The translations under genes and the position numbers were made by a program. This document shows positions 57,543 through 64,000 of a stretch of DNA of 64,000 bases, one piece after another. The stretch covers positions 62,001 to 126,000 of the forward strand of contig NZ_FOTT01000004.1 of assembly GCF_900114655.1 (NCBI RefSeq), read 5' to 3'. Below the pieces are notes generated by a model. The model did not search any database. It was not told the origin of the DNA and was given only the letters and a program-made list of their open reading frames with translations. The first letter of the stretch is position 1; each line of letters opens with the position of its first letter. Source of the stretch: Candidatus Frackibacter sp. WG13. Its GTDB lineage: Bacteria > Bacillota > Halanaerobiia > Halobacteroidales > Acetohalobiaceae.

Positions 57543-58931
57543 CTACTCACCTCCTAAAATCAAGTCTAACACTTCGTTAATTTGCTTAACACCCAAAATT
57601 TCTATATCTAACTCTTCAGGGTCTAAATCTAAAGAAGATAGATTATTAGCAGGAATTACAAACTGGTCAAATCCTAATTTTCTAGCTTCATTAATTCTTC
57701 GTTCAACCTGATTAACAGCTCTTATTTCACCCGAAAGACCTATTTCACCAACCACTAGCAGATTACTAGGTATCGCCAAATCACGAAAACTAGAAATGAT
57801 GGCCACTGCAAGCCCTAAATCAAGACCTGGTTCTTCTACTTGCACTCCACCTGCGATATTAATATGAACATCTTCTCCTTGAATATGTAAACCTAATCTC
57901 TTTTCTAAAACAGCTAAAATTAATGAAACTCTCTTATGATCCACGCCAGAAGTTACCCTTGTCGGGGTTCCAAAATTGGCTAAACTCACCAAAGATTGAA
58001 CTTCTACTAAGATAGGTCTAGTTCCTTCTAAACAAGCAACAATTACTGATCCAGAAACATCCTTAGGTCTTTCTGCAATAAATCGCTCTGAAGGATTCAA
58101 CACTTCACTTAATCCTGTCTGTTTCATTTCAAAGATTCCAATCTCATTAGTAGAACCAAAACGATTCTTGACTGCACGTAGGATACGATAGAAATGATGC
58201 TGATCCCCATCAAAATAGAGAACAGTATCTACCATATGCTCTAATACCCTTGGTCCGGCAATAGAACCTTCTTTAGTAACATGCCCTACTAAAAAGACCG
58301 GTATATTCTCAACTTTAGCTAAACGCATCAATTTACTAGTGCATTCACGAACTTGACTAACACTCCCTGGTGCTGAACTATAATCTGGATTATAGATAGT
58401 CTGGATAGAATCTATAATTACTAATTCTGGTTCCATTTCTTTAATCTTTTCTTCAATTGAAAAATAGTTAGTTTCGGCTAAAACATATAAGTTAGAACTA
58501 GCAATATTTAATCTGTCAGCTCGTAACTTTACTTGATGCTCTGACTCTTCAGCAGATATGTATAGTACCTGACCGTAATCAAGACTGATCTGATTGGCGA
58601 CCTGTAATAAAAGAGTAGACTTACCTACTCCAGGTGCCCCCCCAATCAAAGTTAAAGAGCCAGGAACTATTCCCCCGCCTAAGACGCGATTCAATTCCCC
58701 AATCTTTGTCTTAAAACGTTCTGTTTCAGCCGCTTTAATCTCTTTAATCTTTTGTGGTTGATTATTACTTAAAAACTCTTTCTTTCTCTTTTCTTTCTCC
58801 TTTTCTTCCTTAGGATCAATAATCTTTTCTACTAAGGTATTCCAACTTCCACACCCTTCGCATTTTCCGTTCCATCTTAATGCTTCATGTCCACACTCTT
58901 GACATACATATCTTTTCTTCTTTTTCGCCAC
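57543..58931 (-). CDS. radA: DNA repair protein RadA
   Basis: A 462-residue RecA-like branch-migration helicase with an N-terminal C4 zinc finger (CQECGHEALRWNGKCEGC), Walker A GGAPGVGKST, the KNRFG motif (VKNRFGSTNEIG) and a C-terminal Lon-like domain (about 290-462). It processes recombination intermediates and in Bacillus works with DisA, its downstream neighbour. It has a separate promoter after clpC. Confidence 0.97.
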   Translation of the reverse strand: MAKKKKRYVCQECGHEALRWNGKCEGCGSWNTLVEKIIDPKEEKEKEKRKKEFLSNNQPQKIKEIKAAETERFKTKIGELNRVLGGGIVPGSLTLIGGAPGVGKSTLLLQVANQISLDYGQVLYISAEESEHQVKLRADRLNIASSNLYVLAETNYFSIEEKIKEMEPELVIIDSIQTIYNPDYSSAPGSVSQVRECTSKLMRLAKVENIPVFLVGHVTKEGSIAGPRVLEHMVDTVLYFDGDQHHFYRILRAVKNRFGSTNEIGIFEMKQTGLSEVLNPSERFIAERPKDVSGSVIVACLEGTRPILVEVQSLVSLANFGTPTRVTSGVDHKRVSLILAVLEKRLGLHIQGEDVHINIAGGVQVEEPGLDLGLAVAIISSFRDLAIPSNLLVVGEIGLSGEIRAVNQVERRINEARKLGFDQFVIPANNLSSLDLDPEELDIEILGVKQINEVLDLILGGE

Positions 58932-58987
58932 TATTAATCACCTAGAATCAATTTTTAAACTTCATTATGTATTGTAAACTAACTTTT

Positions 58988-59016
58988 ATTATAACATTTT
59001 TGAGCCCAATTAACAA
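58988..59016 (-). promoter_or_regulatory. Promoter of radA-disA
   Basis: TTGTTA (59016-59011), a 17-nt spacer and TATAAT (58993-58988), with a TGn extended -10. It follows the hairpin at the end of clpC. Confidence 0.7.
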
Positions 59017-59021
59017 GGTAG

Positions 59022-59068
59022 AATAAGCAGATTAAGCAGAGGGAATCCCTCTGCTTAATCTGCTTATT
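59022..59068. terminator. Very long perfect hairpin after clpC
   Basis: AATAAGCAGATTAAGCAGAGGG pairs perfectly with its complement across a 3-nt AAT loop (centre 59045), 22 bp, starting 3 nt past the clpC stop. Each arm has an internal TAAGCAGA-like repeat. The U-run after it is poor, so it may stabilise the 3' end or act as a bidirectional terminator. Confidence 0.65.
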
Positions 59069-59071
59069 TAA

Positions 59072-61492
59072 TTATGCTTTATTAAATGTCAATCCTCCAT
59101 CTTCTACATCTATTATGACCTTATCACCATCAACAAAATTACCAGATAACAGCTTTTCTGAGAAAGGATTTTCGATTAAACGTCTAATAGCCCGGCGTAG
59201 TGGTCTTGCTCCAAACTCTTTATCAAATCCTTCATCAGCAATCACTTCTTTAGCTTCTTCGGTTACTTCAATCTTAATATCTTTTTCTAATAACCGCTCA
59301 GAGACCTCATCTAACATTAAATCAACAATCTTCTTAATATGCTCCAAGTCTAACGCATGGAAGACAATTATTTCATCTAATCTATTTAAAAACTCAGGTC
59401 TAAATTGCTTCTTTAGCTCTGAAGTCACCTTATTCTTCATGCGTTGATAGGAGTCTGACTCATCTTCTTCAGTTTTAAAGCCTAATCCACCTTGGCTCTC
59501 GATTAGATTAGCTCCTACATTAGAAGTCATGATGATAATCGTATTCTTAAAGTCTACAGTTCTTCCTTGTGAGTCAGTCAATTGTCCATCTTCTAAAACC
59601 TGTAATAAAGCGTTAAAGACCTCTGGATGAGCCTTCTCAATTTCGTCTAATAAGACTACTGAATAAGGCTTTCTTCTTACCTTCTCAGTTAATTGCCCTC
59701 CTTCTTCATGACCAACATATCCTGGAGGAGCTCCTATCAAACGAGAAACAGCATGCTTTTCCATATATTCAGACATATCAATCCTAATCATCGCTTCTTC
59801 ATCATCAAACATTACCTCTGCTAAAGTCCTAGCTAACTCAGTCTTTCCAACCCCTGTTGGACCTAAGAAGATAAAGGAACCAATCGGTCGCTTCGGATCC
59901 TTTAACCCTGCTCTAGCACGTCGTACTGCTTGAGCTACCGCATCTATAGCTTCATTCTGTCCGACAATTCTTTCGTGTAACTCTTCTTCTAAGCGAAGTA
60001 GCTTTTCAGTCTCATCTTCTGTTAGTTTAGTCACTGGAACTCCGGTCCAATTAGAAACGATAGCTGCAATATCTTCCTTAGTAATTACTGCCTCATCTCT
60101 ACCTTTATTATCCTTCCATTCTTGTTTAACCGCTTCTAATTTATCTTCTAATTGCCTCTCTTTATCTCTTAGTTGAGCAGCCTTTTCAAATTCTTGCGCT
60201 TTAACTGCTGCTTCTTTCTCCTGCTCTACTCTTTCTAACTCTTTATTTAAATTTTTAATTTCTGGAGGAGCTGTATTCTCTTTTAATCTAACTTTAGAAC
60301 CAGCTTCATCAATTAAATCTATTGCTTTATCAGGCAAGAAGCGGTCTGTAATATAACGTCGTGATAAATTAGCAGCTGCCTTAATTGCTTCATTTGTAAT
60401 TTTTACTCTATGATGCGCCTCATAAATATCTCGCAGACCTTTTAAAACTGAAACTGTCTCTTCAATTGATGGCTCTTCAACAATAATAGACTGGAATCTT
60501 CTCTCTAATGCTGCATCCTTTTCGATATGCTTACGATACTCATCTAAGGTAGTCGCTCCGATACATTGTAATTCACCTCTAGCCAAAGCAGGCTTTAAGA
60601 TATTAGCTGCATCAATAGCACCTTCCGCTGCTCCCGCTCCAACAAGATTGTGTAACTCATCAATAAAGAGAATTATATTGCCAGCCTCATCGATTTCTTT
60701 CATGACCGCCTTTAATCTTTTTTCAAACTCACCACGATACTTAGAACCAGCTAATAAAGAGCTCAAGTCTAAAGCTACAACTCTTTTGTCAATAAGTGTT
60801 TCTGGCACATCATCATTAGCGATTAACTGTGCTAACCCTTCAGCAATAGCCGTCTTACCTACTCCAGGTTCACCAATTAAGCAAGGGTTATTCTTCTTTC
60901 TTCTACTTAAGACTTGGATAACTCTTTCAATCTCCTTATCTCGACCGATTACTGGGTCTAACTTCTCTTCAGCAGCCAATTCAGTTAAATCACGGCTAAA
61001 TTCATCTATTGTCGGTGTCTTAGTATCCTTCTTCTTTCTCTGCTTAATCTTACTACCACCTAACTGATCAGCAATCTTTTTACGTAACTTATCTAACTCT
61101 ATATCTGAATTCTTCAAAACACGAGATGCTACCCCTTCACCTTCTTTGACTAAACCAAGTAATAAGTGCTCTGTTCCTACATAATTGTGACCAAGTCGTC
61201 TTGCTTCTTCCATTGCTAAATTTAATACCTTCTTAGTCCGCGGTGTAAAGTTTAATTTCTGAGCCTCAACCGATTCATCACTTTCACCAATTAATTTTTT
61301 AACCTCTTTTCTCAACTTCTCTAAATTCAAACCAAAACCTTGTAAAGTCTTGGATGCTATACTTTCACCTTCATTCAATATTCCCAATAATAGATGCTCT
61401 GTCCCTACATAACCATGCCCTAACTGTTTTGCTTCGTCTTGAGCCAAAACTAATACTTTTCTTGCTCTCTCCGTAAAACGACCAAAAATCAT
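59072..61492 (-). CDS. clpC: ATP-dependent Clp protease ATP-binding subunit ClpC
   Basis: An 806-residue HSP100 unfoldase. Two Clp N repeats (about 1-145), AAA-1 with GEPGVGKT, a coiled-coil M domain with a UVR-like segment ([25 protein letters not shown] region), and AAA-2 with GPTGVGKT. It feeds substrates, including arginine-phosphorylated proteins, to ClpP. The ATG at 61492 has GGAGG 8 nt upstream; a GTG three codons before is discarded. Fourth gene of the CtsR operon. Confidence 0.98.
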   Translation of the reverse strand: MIFGRFTERARKVLVLAQDEAKQLGHGYVGTEHLLLGILNEGESIASKTLQGFGLNLEKLRKEVKKLIGESDESVEAQKLNFTPRTKKVLNLAMEEARRLGHNYVGTEHLLLGLVKEGEGVASRVLKNSDIELDKLRKKIADQLGGSKIKQRKKKDTKTPTIDEFSRDLTELAAEEKLDPVIGRDKEIERVIQVLSRRKKNNPCLIGEPGVGKTAIAEGLAQLIANDDVPETLIDKRVVALDLSSLLAGSKYRGEFEKRLKAVMKEIDEAGNIILFIDELHNLVGAGAAEGAIDAANILKPALARGELQCIGATTLDEYRKHIEKDAALERRFQSIIVEEPSIEETVSVLKGLRDIYEAHHRVKITNEAIKAAANLSRRYITDRFLPDKAIDLIDEAGSKVRLKENTAPPEIKNLNKELERVEQEKEAAVKAQEFEKAAQLRDKERQLEDKLEAVKQEWKDNKGRDEAVITKEDIAAIVSNWTGVPVTKLTEDETEKLLRLEEELHERIVGQNEAIDAVAQAVRRARAGLKDPKRPIGSFIFLGPTGVGKTELARTLAEVMFDDEEAMIRIDMSEYMEKHAVSRLIGAPPGYVGHEEGGQLTEKVRRKPYSVVLLDEIEKAHPEVFNALLQVLEDGQLTDSQGRTVDFKNTIIIMTSNVGANLIESQGGLGFKTEEDESDSYQRMKNKVTSELKKQFRPEFLNRLDEIIVFHALDLEHIKKIVDLMLDEVSERLLEKDIKIEVTEEAKEVIADEGFDKEFGARPLRRAIRRLIENPFSEKLLSGNFVDGDKVIIDVEDGGLTFNKA

Positions 61493-61584
61493 AATTAGCA
61501 CCTCCGATTCTCTATTTAAATGAATTCCATAATAAAATTTCTAGCATAATTAATTGATGTAAGCTACTTAAAAATGCAAAAGCC

Positions 61585-62637
61585 TCATTTATTATTAACC
61601 CTCATTCTAATCAATTCTGCTCGCTTTTCATCACTTTCTTCTGGACTTAACTCTCTTCCTTCTAACCTCTGCAATGCTGGTGCACTAATTAAGACCATCA
61701 ATTCATTGAATAGATTAGCTGGTATATCTTCTATTATCCCCAAATTTATACCTAATCTTACATCTGATAACAGCTTCATCGCTTCTTTACTTGATATTTT
61801 ATAAGCATTCTTTAAGATTCCATAGGCTCGGAATACTGTATCGGTTAAATCTAGCTTACTTCTCTTCATTAACATCTTTTGAGCACTTCGTTCTTGCTCA
61901 ATAACCTGTTTAATAACTCCTTGTAAATTCTCGATAATCTCTTCCTCAGTAGGACCTAACGTTACTTGATTAGAAATTTGATAAATATTACCTAACGCCT
62001 CTGTCCCTTCACCATAGAGACCCCGTACTGCTAAACCTAACTGTGAAGTTGCCCTTAAGACCTCATTAATTCTCCTAGTTAGACTTAAAGCTGGCAAATG
62101 CAGCATCACCGATGCTCTCATCCCAGTTCCGGCATTTGTAGGACAAGCCGTCAAGTAACCATACTTCTCATTAAAAGCAAAGTTTAATTCTGACTCCAAA
62201 AAGTCATCAACTCGATTGGCTAACTCCCATGCATCTTCTAACTGTAGACCAGGAACTAAGACCTGCATTCTTAAATGATCTTCTTCATTAACCATAACAC
62301 TAATACTTTCATCATCAGTTAAAGATAAAGCCTTATAAGCACCAGGTTTAGCATGTTGAGGGCTAATCAAATGCTTCTCAACCATCACTTCTCTTTCTAA
62401 GGTTGGAATAGATTCAAGCTCTAACAACTTTAAACCAAATTCATCATCCTTATTTAGAACCTTCTCTACTCTTTTTACTACTTTTTGCGCATCCTCCTCA
62501 GAAGCATTATTAGGAAAAGGTAAGTTATCTAAGTTTCTAGCTAACCTAATTCGACTACTAATTACTGCATCAGAATCAGGCCCCGCTCCCTTCATCCATT
62601 TATTAAGAGTATTATTAATCTTATTTGTCCAAGACAT
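61585..62637 (-). CDS. mcsB: Protein arginine kinase McsB
   Basis: A 350-residue phosphagen-kinase-fold enzyme that phosphorylates arginines to mark proteins for ClpCP. SSRIRLARNLDNLPFP and the catalytic loop CPTNAGTGMRASVMLHLPAL are clear. GGAGG lies before tandem ATGs (62640, 62637); I favour the second. It follows mcsA closely. Confidence 0.96.
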   Translation of the reverse strand: MSWTNKINNTLNKWMKGAGPDSDAVISSRIRLARNLDNLPFPNNASEEDAQKVVKRVEKVLNKDDEFGLKLLELESIPTLEREVMVEKHLISPQHAKPGAYKALSLTDDESISVMVNEEDHLRMQVLVPGLQLEDAWELANRVDDFLESELNFAFNEKYGYLTACPTNAGTGMRASVMLHLPALSLTRRINEVLRATSQLGLAVRGLYGEGTEALGNIYQISNQVTLGPTEEEIIENLQGVIKQVIEQERSAQKMLMKRSKLDLTDTVFRAYGILKNAYKISSKEAMKLLSDVRLGINLGIIEDIPANLFNELMVLISAPALQRLEGRELSPEESDEKRAELIRMRVNNK

Positions 62638-62651
62638 CATTCCACCTCCAC

Positions 62652-63173
62652 TTATTCAATCTCTGCCTCTAATTCTTTAATCTTATCCCTTAACTTTGCA
62701 GCTTCTTCAAACTCTTCCTTCTCCACAGCCTCCTGCATCTCGTCCCGCAAGCCTTGAATCTCTTTCTTCATTCTAATAACTTCCCCGGTTCTGCGAGGTA
62801 CCTTTCCAGTATGTCTATTACTACCATGAATTCGCTTTAATAATTTATCAGTTCGTTCTTCAAAGTTTAAATAGCAATCACTACAACCTAGCTTACCACT
62901 CTTACTGAACTCACTATAACTTAAATCACAGCTTGCACATTCACTCTGTCCTTGATAGCCTAAATCTATCTTAGATTTAGCCGATTTAGTACTGAAATCA
63001 TGATTTAACAATCCACTTAATAGATTATTAAAAGAGAACGACTCTCCCCCAAAGTTCAACTCTCCTTTTTCTTGTGCACACTTTTCACAAAGATAGATCT
63101 CTTTCTTCTTATTATTAATTATCTTCGTTACATGTACCGTTGCCTGTCGTTCTTGACACTCTTGACAAATCAT
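62652..63173 (-). CDS. mcsA: McsB activator McsA (UVR-domain, zinc-binding)
   Basis: A 173-residue protein with two N-terminal zinc pairs (CQEC, CEKC), another set (CASC, CSDC) and a C-terminal UVR domain (about 138-173, EEFEEAAKLRDKIKELE). It activates McsB and helps CtsR control. It begins 3 nt after ctsR. Confidence 0.96.
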   Translation of the reverse strand: MICQECQERQATVHVTKIINNKKKEIYLCEKCAQEKGELNFGGESFSFNNLLSGLLNHDFSTKSAKSKIDLGYQGQSECASCDLSYSEFSKSGKLGCSDCYLNFEERTDKLLKRIHGSNRHTGKVPRRTGEVIRMKKEIQGLRDEMQEAVEKEEFEEAAKLRDKIKELEAEIE

Positions 63174-63176
63174 ACG

Positions 63177-63665
63177 CTACCCCTCCTGACCATGTTGGTT
63201 ATTCTTCGCTAATACCTTTAGAGCTGAACGAAGCATCTTTGCTCGTAAGATATCTCTTCCTGGTAAATCTACACTTAAATTTCTACGATCAAAGACTGTT
63301 TGTAACAGATCTCGCTCTTGTTTAGTTATAATCTCTTCTTCGTATAAACGCTGCAAGATATTATTTGTCTTCCTTTGTGAAATCTGACGACCAATCTTAT
63401 CTATTAATCGCTTTATAGTCTCTAGGTCTGAATCATGCTTAACCTTAATAATCTTGACATAACCGCCTCCACCACGTTGACTCTCAACTACATAACCATT
63501 CTCTATATTAAACCTTGTCTTTAATACATAATTAATCTGGGAAGGGACACAGTTAAATTTCTTAGCTATCTTATTCCTTTGGATCTTAATAATACTGTTA
63601 GAACTCTTACCATTAGTTAACTGTTGCTTCAGATAATATTCTATCTTATCTGATAAGCTACTCAC
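63177..63665 (-). CDS. ctsR: Transcriptional repressor CtsR
   Basis: A 162-residue heat-shock repressor. The winged helix is in the N-terminal half (IIKIQRNKIAKKFNCVPSQINYVLKTRF), with the glycine-rich wing ESQRGGGGYVKI that senses temperature. The C-terminal part mediates dimer contacts. Start GTG (63665) with GGGAGGG 9-10 nt upstream. It would repress its own operon through the site at 63691-63707. Confidence 0.97.
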   Translation of the reverse strand: MSSLSDKIEYYLKQQLTNGKSSNSIIKIQRNKIAKKFNCVPSQINYVLKTRFNIENGYVVESQRGGGGYVKIIKVKHDSDLETIKRLIDKIGRQISQRKTNNILQRLYEEEIITKQERDLLQTVFDRRNLSVDLPGRDILRAKMLRSALKVLAKNNQHGQEG

Positions 63666-63690
63666 CTTTTATCAACCCTCCCTCTTTAAC

Positions 63691-63707
63691 TTTGACTATC
63701 TTTGACC
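63691..63707 (-). promoter_or_regulatory. CtsR operator
   Basis: GGTCAAAGATAGTCAAA on the minus strand matches the CtsR tandem heptad (A/GGTCAAA, 3-nt spacer, A/GGTCAAA). It sits downstream of the -10 of the ctsR promoter, where binding blocks transcription. Confidence 0.92.
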
Positions 63708-63719
63708 TTCTTGTTTTTA

Positions 63720-63747
63720 ATTATACACATTTTTAGTATATTTGCAA
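63720..63747 (-). promoter_or_regulatory. Promoter of ctsR-mcsA-mcsB-clpC
   Basis: TTGCAA (63747-63742), a 16-nt spacer and TATAAT (63725-63720), with the CtsR box beginning 12 nt later. Confidence 0.75.
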
Positions 63748-63855
63748 GTTTAAATTTTTGTTATTATTATTCATTATTTCTTATTCACAGTAAATATATA
63801 GCTCTAACTTACAATTATATATCATAACTATTTTTTACGCCTTTTTGCTAATAGA

Positions 63856-64000
63856 TCAATTATAAAACTGTGAAAAATTAAAGCCCATCATGCCCGCTAT
63901 ACTTAATACTAAACCAATAAATAATAAGAGTGAAAAGACAGTCAACTCTTTCCACTCTTCATTTTTAACCAAACTAGGCACTTCAAATAAGATAATCATA
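63856..64000 (-). CDS. Small membrane protein, C-terminal part only
   Basis: The frame runs in from beyond the right edge and ends at TGA (63858-63856). The 47 visible residues are MIILFEVPSLVKNEEWKEL, then a transmembrane helix (FSLLLFIGLVLSIAGMMGF) and NFSQFYN. The pattern of a short hydrophobic protein with an FEVPxLVK motif resembles small uncharacterised clostridial membrane proteins. I do not recognise a function; the true start is outside the window. Confidence 0.65.
   Translation of the reverse strand, partial: MIILFEVPSLVKNEEWKELTVFSLLLFIGLVLSIAGMMGFNFSQFYN

Overview
The window is an AT-rich stretch of a low-GC Gram-positive type chromosome, almost entirely coded on the minus strand. 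It carries the conserved Firmicutes chain ctsR-mcsA-mcsB-clpC-radA-disA-yacL-ispD-ispF-gltX-cysE-cysS-mrnC-thyX-rlmB-sigH-rpmG-secE-nusG-rplKAJL-rpoBC-rpsLG-fusA-tuf, followed by the S10, spc and alpha ribosomal operons, ecfA1A2T-truA and rplM-rpsI. The sporulation sigma factor gene sigH, T-box leaders, zinc-binding C+ forms of S14, S4, L33 and L36, and the gene content suggest an anaerobic, spore-forming-lineage Firmicute. A Halanaerobiales/Halobacteroidaceae-like organism is my best guess. This is inferred from general resemblance, not from a search.

Layout, from high to low coordinates (the direction of transcription). 64000-59000: a truncated membrane protein, then the CtsR-controlled proteostasis operon (ctsR, mcsA, mcsB, clpC) with a clear CtsR operator. 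59000-51000: radA, disA, a CarD/CdnL-type regulator, yacL, ispD, ispF, an unusual CBS-CBS-HutP-like fusion protein and gltX. 51000-45000: a Cys-specific T-box, then cysE, cysS, mrnC, thyX, rlmB and a vanW-family gene. 45000-42000: sigH, tRNA-Thr(GGT), a second tuf gene, rpmG, secE and nusG. 42000-27000: rplK, rplA, an L10 leader, rplJ, rplL, rpoB, rpoC, rpsL, rpsG, fusA and the first tuf. 27400-12100: the S10-spc-alpha superoperon from rpsJ to rplQ; rpmD (L30) is missing from its usual place between rpsE and rplO. 12000-7700: the energy-coupling-factor module ecfA1-ecfA2-ecfT, truA, rplM and rpsI.

7500-2600 is accessory. An apparent four-gene operon encodes ornithine racemase, arginase, a LigB-AMMECR1 fusion and the AmmeMemoRadiSam radical SAM enzyme. 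A T-box-controlled PLP aminotransferase follows. The only plus-strand gene, at 702-1445, is a CPBP-type membrane protein that lacks most of the usual catalytic residues. A GlcD-type flavin oxidase is cut by the left edge.

Promoters are very regular: near-consensus TTGACN, 17 (16-18) nt spacer, TATAAT-like, often just after the stop codon of the upstream gene. Annotated starts were chosen by Shine-Dalgarno spacing; many upstream in-frame GTG/TTG codons lie inside the Shine-Dalgarno itself and were discarded.
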